This document shows, piece after piece, positions 18,606 to 26,652 of a stretch of 54,253 nucleotides of DNA. The stretch spans positions 1-54,253 of the forward strand of contig JAUNVQ010000019.1 in assembly GCA_030540715.1 (NCBI GenBank). The letters run 5' to 3'. Below the pieces are notes generated by a model, which worked only from the letters and a program-made list of their open reading frames with translations, did no database searches and was not told where the DNA came from. A program made the translations under genes and the position numbers. Position 1 is the first letter of the stretch. Each line of letters opens with the position of its first letter. The stretch is from Actinomycetaceae bacterium. GTDB taxonomy: Bacteria > Actinomycetota > Actinomycetes > Actinomycetales > Actinomycetaceae.

Positions 18606-18938
18606 CTATCGCCTGACAAAACTAATACCACCCACATAGGATAGCGCTGCGACACTCAGCAAAGCTGTAAGAGCGATGGCAGATCCGCACCAGCTGTATA
18701 CTTTAACTCCAAAATCTCCTGAGAGTCTTTCACCTTGTACGATGCCCGGGAAGCAAATTGTTCACAACAGCGATACGACAGCGGGGTCGTATCGCTGGCC
18801 GCTACAAAGCTGCTTGATATTCAAGAGTTAAAACAGATCCGAAATCAAGATGCCGCACTGTCCTAGCACTGCAGAAACAACGAGGGAAAGAAATAGCGCA
18901 ATAAGAAGGAAAGTTAAGGTAACAATTCGTTTTTGCAT
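18606..18938 (-). pseudogene. hmuU-like (FecCD) permease remnant, two pieces
   Basis: The first piece starts at ATG 18938, 46 bases after the hmuT-like fragment, and encodes one hydrophobic segment (MQKRIVTLTFLLIALFLSLV and on) before TAA at 18830-18828. The second piece, without any start codon, runs from about 18765 to TAG 18608-18606. It contains GDFGVKVYSW and SVAALSYVGGISFV, the FecCD block that normally continues as GLIVPH. Here it ends RR-stop instead. The middle and the last third of the roughly 330-residue permease are missing. A 12-base perfect hairpin lies at the upstream boundary of the second piece. The FecCD assignment is good for the second piece and positional for the first. 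Confidence 0.65.
18768..18797. repeat. perfect 12-bp inverted repeat inside the decayed permease
   Basis: CAGCGATACGAC (18768-18779) and GTCGTATCGCTG (18786-18797) are exact reverse complements around a six-base loop AGCGGG. Neither strand is followed by a T run, so it is not a standard terminator. It marks the junction where the hmuU-like coding sequence is broken. Confidence 0.7.
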
Positions 18939-18984
18939 CTTTTCACTACATCACTTTGACAAAGTGAATCATTATGTAACGAAT

Positions 18985-19503
18985 TCACTCATCTACTCCA
19001 TATTGTGCTTTAACGATGGCTTGCACAGTATCTCCTGATTGTTGAGCAAATGACTGTACTAGGCCTTCGGGATTGGAAAAGACACGTGGTTTCTTTCCTG
19101 CTTCGGTGTTTTGCACTCCAGCTCGTACCAGGGAATCTTCTATACCACCTGTTGAATCCAAACCGTCTTTTATCACGAAAAACACTTCTGGATTAAGAAC
19201 TGCCAGTGACGCTGCATTTACTGGGCGAATCTCCGTAATGTGGTCTTCTTTGGAAGTGTGGTTGGTTCCAACGGTTTCGATGAGTGTGGAGGCTTGTTCA
19301 TCGGTTCTCAGGATAAAGAAAACTCCTGCTTTTTCATGCACGGAAAGAAAGCTGATCTTTAGCGCATCTTTGGATGCCCACTGCGTCACCTTCATAAATT
19401 CCAGGTCAGCAACTTTCATCATTCCATAAACAACAGGTATCATCTTCAACTTATCGGCAAGATCAACCTCGTTACCTTTGACGTGCGCCCACATGGACTT
19501 CAC
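18985..19503 (-). pseudogene. hmuT-like substrate-binding protein, C-terminal part only
   Basis: The 172-residue frame matches the second half of a hemin/siderophore-binding protein. It has a strand KISFLSVHEKAGVFFIL, then IRPVNAASLAVLNPEVFFVI, KDGLDSTGGIEDSLVRAGV and NTEAGKKPRV. HmuT proteins usually read LNPDV..V...GLES.GG.DGL....GV..T.AG...RV here. The signal peptide, lipobox and first lobe are absent, and a stop codon lies directly before the GTG at 19503. The gene begins only about 45 bases after the lacI stop, so the missing front was probably deleted together with upstream DNA. It is the first member of the T-U-V order read on the minus strand. Confidence 0.7.
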
Positions 19504-19547
19504 CTAACCGCCCAACCACATATGAGTACGACGTGAATAAAACTGAG

Positions 19548-20558
19548 CTAGGAGCGCATAAAAACTGTTTTCCGATCTATAAGAAAAGGCGGAAATACCC
19601 GGGATTCAACCTCGTTTCTTTGGTGACGATAATACAGTGCCGTTACCTTTTCCATGCAGGCGTACCCCATTGCTATTCGGTCGGTTGTAATCTCGGTAAA
19701 AAGACAATCAGCCATAGCTCCATAGGGAACTTTAGCCGCAAGTGTAACAACAGAAAAGTTTGGCCCAAGTCTTATACCGCGACTATTAGCTAATGTTACA
19801 GTGGCGGTTGTTACCTCCGCATTTTCACCGATAATAATAGTTGGCGGATCCTCGCCCTCGAAAAACTTCATTGCGTGAACTGCTTGTGATGAATGGGCTG
19901 GAACAGCTAAAACGTCAAGGCGGACGCCCCTCAGTTCCGCTCGAACACGAAGACCTTGCATCAAAGTTGCAATTGTGCGTTCAAGGTCGGATCGGTTTTC
20001 TTTACGAACAATCACCAGCGCTCGACGATGCCCTGCTTCTGCTGCTACATCGACTGCCATTGAACCTATTGCTTCAAAATCAGATTCAACATAGGGCAGG
20101 CCTTCTTTGCGTCCGGTCGTACCTAAAATCACTCCTGGAAAATCCAGTTCAAGCAGAACTTCTTCTCGCCAATCGTTGATGCTTGCCTCCATAAAAATCA
20201 GGGCATCAACGCCTGATGAGCGAAGAAATCGAGCAAATTCTTTCCGGGTTGGCTTGTGAAGAATGGGAATAACCAGCGAGGTATCATTTTCTGACGCATA
20301 TTGTCTCATACCGCATATATAACTGGCGCAAATGAGGTCAATCCCGTTTGTTTCTGCAAAGAGGTGAAGTCCTACTGTGCGTAGTGACCGTGCCGCCAGA
20401 TTTGATGCCTTCAAATTAGGGACGTAGTTTAACTGCTTAACCGCAGCTTGTACGCGTTTTTTGGTTTCAGGTTTGACCGAACGCTGGCCATTAAGAACAT
20501 ACGATACGGTTGAAGGTGACACCCCAGCTAAGCGTGCAACATCTGCGCGAGTAGCCAT
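19548..20558 (-). CDS. LacI-family transcriptional regulator of the alpha-glucoside operon
   Basis: A 336-residue repressor of standard length. The first 50 residues form the LacI helix-turn-helix (DVARLAGVSPSTVSYVLNG) and hinge helix (PNLKASNLAARSLRTVGL), followed by the periplasmic-binding-protein-like sugar-binding core. It is the last gene of the operon that begins with the sugar-binding protein at 25727, and it lies 25 bases after the glucosidase gene. The natural target is the palindrome at 25832-25845, just downstream of the operon promoter. It would release DNA on binding an alpha-glucoside or a breakdown product. The effector itself is inferred. Confidence 0.9.
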   Translation of the reverse strand: MATRADVARLAGVSPSTVSYVLNGQRSVKPETKKRVQAAVKQLNYVPNLKASNLAARSLRTVGLHLFAETNGIDLICASYICGMRQYASENDTSLVIPILHKPTRKEFARFLRSSGVDALIFMEASINDWREEVLLELDFPGVILGTTGRKEGLPYVESDFEAIGSMAVDVAAEAGHRRALVIVRKENRSDLERTIATLMQGLRVRAELRGVRLDVLAVPAHSSQAVHAMKFFEGEDPPTIIIGENAEVTTATVTLANSRGIRLGPNFSVVTLAAKVPYGAMADCLFTEITTDRIAMGYACMEKVTALYYRHQRNEVESRVFPPFLIDRKTVFMRS

Positions 20559-20583
20559 GCCACCTTCCCTTCAATCAACATCC

Positions 20584-22275
20584 CTACTGATGGGTTTTCA
20601 GTTCAAACCACGCTGCGCTGTTTCCCGGCATAGTAACACCGTTTTGATTTGACATTACCATAGCTGAAGCTATCAATGGCATTGATACCTCTTCCAACAC
20701 CACGGGTTTATCAGACATATTGAGCACAACTAACGTATCATCGTTTTCGACACACAGCACCTGAGGGTGCTTGCAATGTTTTGACCAAGTAAAACTCCCC
20801 TTCCCCAATTGGCGTTGAGCACGCAGAGCAATGGCTTTACGATACATCGTCAGCGATGAATCTGCTACAAATTCTTGACGATCGGGTGCAAAGTCTTTCC
20901 AGTCATCAGGTTGAGGGAGCCAGGGCTTCCCACCAAAGCCAGCATGGGGTTCGCTACTATTCCACGGTAGCGGAACCCGGCACCCATCCCGTCCACGAAC
21001 ACGATAATTTGTTCGCAGCCATGTGGGGTCTTTACGTGCATCATCTGGAAGGTCGGTAACTTCGGGAAGGCCAAGTTCCTCACCTTGGTACAGATATACT
21101 GATCCTGGTAAACCCAGTGTAAATAGGCTGATGGCACGTCCTCTGGCAAATCCTAGCTCTTTATTTGGTTGCGGATCATCAACACCAATCCCCTCAATCG
21201 TTGAATATCCCGGTTCATATCCAAAGCGCGTTGGGTGACGTACCACGTCATGATTTGATAAGACCCATGTAACGGGTGCCCCCACCTGCGACATTTCATG
21301 CACGGTTTGATTGATGACATCACGCATTTTATCCGGAAACCAGCCGACTTTCAGATAGTCGAAGTTAAAGGCTTGACTCATTTCATCTTCGCGAACATAC
21401 AAGGCATTTCTAGAGGGCGGTTCAACCCATGCCTCGGCAACCATCATGCGGTCTTTGCCATACTCATCCAAAACTCCTCGCCACTCACGATAAATATCAT
21501 GTACGGGATCCTGATCAAAGAAAGGACCCGAATCTGATGACTCAGGATCACATTTGTCACTATTCCATCTATCGGGGCCAATATCATCATCGGGAAGGCC
21601 CTCTGCTTTCACCAATGAGTGTGCAACATCAACACGAAATCCCGAAACACCGCGTTGTGCCCAAAAGTGTAAGAAATCTTTGAAAAGCTGGTGAACATCA
21701 GGGTGCTTCCAATTAAAATCTGGTTGTTCGGGGGCAAATAAATGTAAATACCACCAGTCCCGGTCTTCTTCATTGCCCGTGAGCGGATATACCTGTTCCC
21801 AGGCAGGCCCTCCAAACATTGAGCCCCAGTTATTCGGGCAACCATCTTTGCTATATCGAAAAATAAAACGTTCGCGTTCCTTTGAGTTCGGCCCGGCAAC
21901 CAGTGCATCTTGGAACCACTGATGTTGGATTGAACAATGGTTAGGTACCAGGTCGATAATCATACGAATATTGCGTTCACGTGCTTGTTTTACCAGTTCA
22001 TCAAAATCATCAAGGGTTCCATATTCCGGGTTTACGTCAAAATAATCAGATACGTCGTAACCATTGTCTGCCTGGGGCGACGGGTAGTGAGGTGACATCC
22101 AGATAGCATCAATACCGAGCTTTTGTAGGTAATCTAAACGTGAAATAATGCCAGGAATATCACCGATTCCATCACCGTTACTATCGGCAAAACTGCGTGG
22201 ATACACCTGGTAGATTACGGCACTCCTCCACCATTGGTCGAGGTCGGAACGGGAGGAAAGAATACTGGTGTTCAT
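20584..22275 (-). CDS. GH13 alpha-glucosidase (oligo-1,6-glucosidase-like)
   Basis: About 563 residues from ATG 22275, which has AAAGGA nine bases upstream. The open frame continues to 22371 without support. GH13 regions are clear: VIYQVYPRSFADSNGDGIGD, DLVPNHCS, the nucleophile Asp in GFRVDVAHS, the acid/base Glu in MVAEAWV and the transition-state Asp in LSNHDVVR. QPDFNW after the A-domain loop points to the alpha-glucosidase / oligo-1,6-glucosidase branch that hydrolyses short alpha-glucosides. No signal peptide is seen, so it acts in the cytoplasm on sugars imported by the ABC system encoded just upstream. Exact linkage preference (alpha-1,4, alpha-1,6 or sucrose-like) cannot be read. Confidence 0.9.
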   Translation of the reverse strand: MNTSILSSRSDLDQWWRSAVIYQVYPRSFADSNGDGIGDIPGIISRLDYLQKLGIDAIWMSPHYPSPQADNGYDVSDYFDVNPEYGTLDDFDELVKQARERNIRMIIDLVPNHCSIQHQWFQDALVAGPNSKERERFIFRYSKDGCPNNWGSMFGGPAWEQVYPLTGNEEDRDWWYLHLFAPEQPDFNWKHPDVHQLFKDFLHFWAQRGVSGFRVDVAHSLVKAEGLPDDDIGPDRWNSDKCDPESSDSGPFFDQDPVHDIYREWRGVLDEYGKDRMMVAEAWVEPPSRNALYVREDEMSQAFNFDYLKVGWFPDKMRDVINQTVHEMSQVGAPVTWVLSNHDVVRHPTRFGYEPGYSTIEGIGVDDPQPNKELGFARGRAISLFTLGLPGSVYLYQGEELGLPEVTDLPDDARKDPTWLRTNYRVRGRDGCRVPLPWNSSEPHAGFGGKPWLPQPDDWKDFAPDRQEFVADSSLTMYRKAIALRAQRQLGKGSFTWSKHCKHPQVLCVENDDTLVVLNMSDKPVVLEEVSMPLIASAMVMSNQNGVTMPGNSAAWFELKTHQ

Positions 22276-22424
22276 GTATGTTGGTCCTTTCACGCGTACT
22301 TGGATTGTGGGTGTGTTGGTGGTTTGAGGGGTTGAAGAGGGCATGCCTGACCGGCACAGACCGATCGGCATTCTCTCGGCTAGTGGGCCACCACCTCAGT
22401 GAGGAAGGCGGCCCACTATCGACA

Positions 22425-23264
22425 CTACTTCACGCCGCCCGCAGCAAGGCCTGCCACAATTCGGCGCTGGAATAGCAATACCAAAATTACCAAAGGTATA
22501 GTAACAACAACCCCGGCTGCCATTTGTGAACCGTAAGGTGTTTCGAATTGGCTAACACCTCCAAATTTGGAGATTGCAACCGGTGCGGTTTGGATTCTGG
22601 TGTCGTTGACCATGGTAACCGCGATCAAAAATTCGTTCCATGTATTGATGAAAACGATAATTGCCGTGGTAAAAACCCCAGGTGCGGCCAATGGCAAAAT
22701 TACTCGCCGAAAAGCCTGTCCCGGTGTACAACCGTCAATCATCGCGGCTTGTTCCAACTCAACTGGCATCTGCTTGAAGAAACTGGTCAAATTCCATACT
22801 GCCAACGGCAATGCAAATGACAGGTTAGGAACGATCATTGACTGATATGTATTAATCCAGCCGATGTCAGTAAAAAGTTTCAGCAATGGAACAACGATTG
22901 CTACCAATGGGAACATCGATGTTGCTATGATAATCGTCAAGATTATCGCTTTGCCTCTAAACTGTAGTCTGGCTAATGCATACGCTGTTACCGTAGCCAC
23001 GATAAGAGCCAATACTGTCGTAATGCCAGCAACAATCACAGAGTTGATTAACGATTGCCCGAAACCACGTGAAGGATCAAAAACAGCAACGTAGTTTTCA
23101 AAACTGATCTCCCGTGGCCAAAAAGATGTTTCAAAAATCTGGCTCGCGGGCCGAATTGACGATACAAACATCCAATAAAACGGTGCCAAACAGAAAATAA
23201 CAATCAGAATAATACCTAGGGTTGAGCCAGTATTACCCAAGCGTGAACGCCATGTTGCATTCAT
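22425..23264 (-). CDS. carbohydrate ABC transporter permease (MalG-like)
   Basis: A 279-residue membrane protein with six predicted helices. The ABC-importer EAA loop is clear: EQAAMIDGCTPGQAFRRVIL followed by PLAAPG. The N-terminus has LAPFYWMFVSS, typical of the MalG type. It is the second permease of the alpha-glucoside importer and overlaps the MalF-like gene by four bases, so the two are coupled. About 150 bases separate it from the glucosidase start; that gap holds no gene. The importer lacks its own ATPase gene here and probably uses a shared MsiK/MalK-type ATPase encoded elsewhere, as is common in actinobacteria. Confidence 0.9.
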   Translation of the reverse strand: MNATWRSRLGNTGSTLGIILIVIFCLAPFYWMFVSSIRPASQIFETSFWPREISFENYVAVFDPSRGFGQSLINSVIVAGITTVLALIVATVTAYALARLQFRGKAIILTIIIATSMFPLVAIVVPLLKLFTDIGWINTYQSMIVPNLSFALPLAVWNLTSFFKQMPVELEQAAMIDGCTPGQAFRRVILPLAAPGVFTTAIIVFINTWNEFLIAVTMVNDTRIQTAPVAISKFGGVSQFETPYGSQMAAGVVVTIPLVILVLLFQRRIVAGLAAGGVK

Positions 23265-24370
23265 TTTTTGTCTCCTTCCTGTTTGTTTGGTGCACTCGTG
23301 CCAACACTGTGTGTTACCAATGTTTTTGCCTCTTCGTGCATCTGAACGTTGCTGCCTGTGCGCGATGAAGGCTTTGGTGATTTTTTGAAGCCGCGAATAA
23401 ATGTTTTCAATGACATTTGAGATTTCGAGCTGCCTCCGTCGCCAATAACATCAGCGCCTAAAATATTGATAAAGGCAAATGCGATCAGGAATACGTACAG
23501 GAAAAGCATAATGGCGTAAGCCGCTGCTGAGCCATACCGCAGGTTCGAGGCTTCATCTTGCACCAGCATCGACAGTGTTTCCACCGAGCCTTTTCTGGCG
23601 CCAATCAAAATGTATGGAAGGTCAAACATCCGTAACGCATCCAACATGCGGAATAAAATCGCAACAATTAAAGCAGGCTTTACCAGCGGTAATGTGATGG
23701 TAATGAAACGTTTCCACGCACCGGCACCATCAAGTTTTGCCGCTTCGTAGACTTCATCGGGAATAATCTGTAGTCCCGCCAAGGTCAACAGGCCAATGAA
23801 CGGCGCTGTTTTCCATGAGTCGGCAATAATGATTGCCAGTTTGGCGTATCCATCACTGGTAGCCCACAGGATTTGTGTGTTCAATAGGGCATTGGCGGCA
23901 CCGTGGGCATCAAAGATCCATTTCCACAGTATCGCTGAAACAGCTGTTGGAATAGCCCAGGGAACCAAAATTGCGGCACGAACCAGGCCGCGTCCACGCA
24001 TTGCACGATGCATAATCAACGCCATTGCCACGCCTAAAATTGTTTCGATAACAACTGTGCATACAGTAAACAGCGTCGTGTTCCATGCGGCGTTCCAAAA
24101 ACGGCTACCTGTGCTTCCTTGGAACATGCTCACATAGTTATCGAATCCAACAAATGGCTCTGTCTCGTTAACAAAACCTGTTGCAGGATCAATGCCTTTG
24201 GCACCAAAGAACGACTGGTAAACCGCAGAGATTGTTGGGAAAACAATGACTATCGTAATAACGATTAACGTAGGTGCTACAAGAAGTGCTGCTAATCGAG
24301 CCTGTGCTTTGGCAGATTTTGAGCGCCCTCTTTTTTCCACTGTGGAAGTAGCAGAAATATCTGTGCTCAT
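23261..24370 (-). CDS. carbohydrate ABC transporter permease (MalF-like)
   Basis: A 369-residue membrane protein with about six helices. The EAA loop reads YEAAKLDGAGAWKRFITITL followed by PLVKPAL. The N-terminus starts cytoplasmic with a basic stretch before the first helix. Unusually, the last 60 residues after the final helix form a hydrophilic, Ser/Lys-rich tail. The stop codon overlaps the start of the MalG-like gene by four bases. It lies between the sugar-binding lipoprotein and the second permease, so the three form one importer for an alpha-glucoside. ATG 24370 has GAGGTGAATT-type purine-rich sequence just upstream. Confidence 0.9.
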   Translation of the reverse strand: MSTDISATSTVEKRGRSKSAKAQARLAALLVAPTLIVITIVIVFPTISAVYQSFFGAKGIDPATGFVNETEPFVGFDNYVSMFQGSTGSRFWNAAWNTTLFTVCTVVIETILGVAMALIMHRAMRGRGLVRAAILVPWAIPTAVSAILWKWIFDAHGAANALLNTQILWATSDGYAKLAIIIADSWKTAPFIGLLTLAGLQIIPDEVYEAAKLDGAGAWKRFITITLPLVKPALIVAILFRMLDALRMFDLPYILIGARKGSVETLSMLVQDEASNLRYGSAAAYAIMLFLYVFLIAFAFINILGADVIGDGGSSKSQMSLKTFIRGFKKSPKPSSRTGSNVQMHEEAKTLVTHSVGTSAPNKQEGDKK

Positions 24371-24431
24371 AATTCACCTCGCAACGGTGGCGAGACTCTT
24401 ACGTATTGAAGAATCCCACCACTCTATCGCT

Positions 24432-25727
24432 TTACTTAATCTGCTCCGATAGCTTTGAATTGAGTTGTTTCACGGCTTCCTCAGGGCTACTTTCACCTTT
24501 AATTAGTGGGAATGCCGCATCTTGGATTGTTGCCGTCACATCACCGTAGTTGACTACCTGTGGACGCGGAGCTGCGTTTTCAATTGATTTCTTCAATGTT
24601 GGCAGGTAGGGATAATTCTTAATATTTTCCTCGTTGTCATACAGCTCGGTGAAAGTCGGTGCAAGCGTCATTTCTTTCAGCATGAAATCAACGGATTCTT
24701 TAGAGGTATACCATTTCACGAAGTCCAATGCTGTTGCTTTATTCTTGCAGAAGCTGCTGATTGCCGCATTGTGTCCGCCAAGTGATGAAGCACCCGGTTT
24801 TCCTGCTTCCATACTGGGAAGTGGTGCAATATCAAACTTACCTTCCATCTTTTCCATCGTCAGTGAATACTGGTATGGCCAGTTACGATAGAATACCAGA
24901 CGGTCTGCTTCAAAGGCCGCACGGTCTTCTTCTTCCTTGTATGTTAAAGCTTCTTGCGGAATAAAGTTGTCTTTGAATCCATTAGCAACAGTTTCAAAAG
25001 CCCTCAAAGTTTCAGGCGAATCAACCACAACTTTACCTTCGGCGTTAATGATCTCTCCACCAGCCGAGTGAATCGCTTCATCGATATTGACTGTCAAACC
25101 TTCATATTTGGCAAACTGGCCGGCATAGCACCCAATATCTTCATGACCGGGAAGTGCGCGTACTTTGTCGCAGGCGTCTTTCATATCATCCCATGTTTCA
25201 GGAGCCTTTTCGACACCGGCTTCCTTTAAAAGATCGGAGCGATAATACAGAATTCCACCATCTGAGCTATGCGGCATCGCATAGAATCCGCCGTGGTATT
25301 CACCAGTTTTCCATACGGGTTCCAATATCTCAGCTTTGGGGAATTCATTGGCGGGCAATGGGTCAATCCACCTGTTGGCCGCAAATTCTGCTACCCATAT
25401 GTTGTCAACACTCAAAACACAGTAAGCGTCTGATTTTGTTTGAGCATTTTGAATCATCGACTGACGCTGCTGGTCGGCCTCTGTTGAAAGCTCGATCATC
25501 TTGACCTGTTCATCTGGATGATCTTTATTCCACTTGTCCATCAAATCCTGCATTTTGCCGGAGTTATCTTTTCCTTGGACATAAGTAATGGGACCACGGC
25601 CTTCAAACTGTGCTGCCTCAACATTGGCGGGATCTCCACCAGAAGAGCCTGAACCTCCACCACAGCCAGCAAGACCTGCTACAGATAGTGCCAATGCAGC
25701 AATGACTGCATAACCTTTTCGTTTCAT
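24432..25727 (-). CDS. carbohydrate-binding lipoprotein of an ABC importer
   Basis: A 431-residue extracellular solute-binding protein. The signal peptide ends in the lipobox LAGC at residues 19-22, followed by a Gly/Ser-rich spacer. The fold of the MalE type is supported by GGFYAMPHSSDGGILYYRSD, the WDDMKDACDKV segment, and KALDFVKWYTS-like sequence (here TALDFVKWYTS) near the end. It would capture an alpha-glucoside at the cell surface and pass it to the two permeases. It is the first gene of the operon, directly behind the LacI-type operator, and begins at ATG 25727 with AAGGGGT upstream. The ligand is inferred from the glucosidase in the same operon. Confidence 0.9.
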   Translation of the reverse strand: MKRKGYAVIAALALSVAGLAGCGGGSGSSGGDPANVEAAQFEGRGPITYVQGKDNSGKMQDLMDKWNKDHPDEQVKMIELSTEADQQRQSMIQNAQTKSDAYCVLSVDNIWVAEFAANRWIDPLPANEFPKAEILEPVWKTGEYHGGFYAMPHSSDGGILYYRSDLLKEAGVEKAPETWDDMKDACDKVRALPGHEDIGCYAGQFAKYEGLTVNIDEAIHSAGGEIINAEGKVVVDSPETLRAFETVANGFKDNFIPQEALTYKEEEDRAAFEADRLVFYRNWPYQYSLTMEKMEGKFDIAPLPSMEAGKPGASSLGGHNAAISSFCKNKATALDFVKWYTSKESVDFMLKEMTLAPTFTELYDNEENIKNYPYLPTLKKSIENAAPRPQVVNYGDVTATIQDAAFPLIKGESSPEEAVKQLNSKLSEQIK

Positions 25728-25831
25728 GTGCTAAGTACCCCTTCGTGTCTTAGAAAATAGTTGAAGTCGTATCGCGTCATATATCCATCATTCATGTCAT
25801 GTCGGACATATCTGCTCAAAAACACACAATA

Positions 25832-25845
25832 TCGACGCGCGTCGA
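25832..25845. promoter_or_regulatory. palindromic operator, probable LacI-family binding site
   Basis: TCGACGCGCGTCGA is a perfect 14-bp palindrome with a CpG-containing centre, as LacI-family operators have. It begins about ten bases after the -10 box of the operon promoter, so a bound repressor would block the polymerase. The only regulator gene in the operon encodes a LacI-type repressor. Confidence 0.7.
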
Positions 25846-25854
25846 CTCGATTAA

Positions 25855-25883
25855 AGTATATGCACATAACATTGACTTTGCAA
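25855..25883 (-). promoter_or_regulatory. promoter of the alpha-glucoside operon
   Basis: On the minus strand a -35 box TTGCAA (25883-25878), a spacer of exactly 17 bases and a -10 box TATACT (25860-25855) are present. Transcription would start near 25848, just before the operator, leaving a leader of about 120 bases before the binding-protein gene. Confidence 0.7.
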
Positions 25884-25899
25884 GACATTTTCAATGATA

Positions 25900-26240
25900 A
25901 ATACTTAATTTCTATCATCATTATTTTTATTGAATAGTCTTATTGCTTTCTTACTCCCACCGCAGCATCCTTTTCTCGCACACGCTCATAAAGTCCTTCG
26001 ATCTTAAAATGATGCCACTAGTCGTATTTTGCGAGGAAACTGAAAAATCACCCAGACCTTTATCCTCTGCCCGTCCCATCGGGTAGACCCATTATGCCTA
26101 ACCTATTCATCGCACACCTGGAGAAGTGTCCACCATATTCTCACGATTTTTACCTCTCATACACATAATTGATACCTGTGGAATGGCTGATACCTGTAAA
26201 AATAATTGATTGTTAAAATTCTTAAAAACTTCCAAGATAA
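25900..26240. other. AT-rich intergenic region with a direct repeat
   Basis: No gene is seen on either strand. The region separates the alpha-glucoside operon from the peptide/ABC island. It contains two exact copies of TGATACCTGT (26170-26179 and 26188-26197), 18 bases apart start to start, located about 50-75 bases upstream of the peptide promoter. Their position suits an activator binding site, but no regulator is encoded in the island. Confidence 0.5.
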
Positions 26241-26243
26241 CCG

Positions 26244-26273
26244 TTGATACATTTATTTTTGCCACTTTATAGT
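26244..26273 (+). promoter_or_regulatory. promoter of the secreted-peptide/ABC island
   Basis: A -35 box TTGATA (26244-26249), an 18-base spacer and a -10 box TATAGT (26268-26273) precede the peptide gene by about 48 bases. An AAAGG at about 26305-26309 could serve as the ribosome binding site. Confidence 0.6.
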
Positions 26274-26320
26274 ATTTTTAGCCTAAGCAATTAGGTGTTA
26301 ATAGAAAGGTTAATCATCAG

Positions 26321-26652
26321 ATGAAAAAAATTGTTTGCGCTCGTAGCAGCATTTTCGCTAAGTTTTATCCCGCTCCAAGCTCATGCAAGTGCCTCGCTCG
26401 CTAGTATTGATACGGTCGTCCCTACCGTATTTCCTTGCAAAGCCTACAACATCGATAAATTAAATGCTAAAAATGTCAGCTGTAAAGCGTAAGGAAATGG
26501 ATTCATGTGCGCAAAGCTGGGTATGGCTATAAGAAAGGCTACAACTATGCTCACTGGGTCGGTCCCTCCCGCATATCGGGTTTCCTAGCGCCAACACCAC
26601 CTTCTTTGGATACGCATGGGACACGCACGGAAGTATTACCCATAACGAATGA
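26321..26652 (+). pseudogene. secreted peptide precursor (bacteriocin-like), frameshifted
   Basis: ATG 26321 is followed by seven As. Read with six As, the frame gives a clean signal peptide, MKKLFALVAAFSLSFIPLQA with an AHA cleavage site, then about 34 residues with two Cys ending at TAA 26490-26492. Coding character continues in another frame (KWIHVRKAGYGYKKGYNYAH), then a third (ANTTFFGYAWDTHGSITHNE) that stops at TGA 26650-26652. That TGA overlaps the lipoprotein ATG in an ATGA coupling, which argues it is the true end of this gene. The reconstructed precursor of about 110 residues has a mature part rich in Gly, Tyr, Trp and His. Together with the ABC genes this recalls lactococcin-972-type bacteriocins, but the resemblance is not strong enough to name it. 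Three single-base shifts are needed, so it is decayed, phase-variable, or affected by base-calling errors. Confidence 0.5.
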
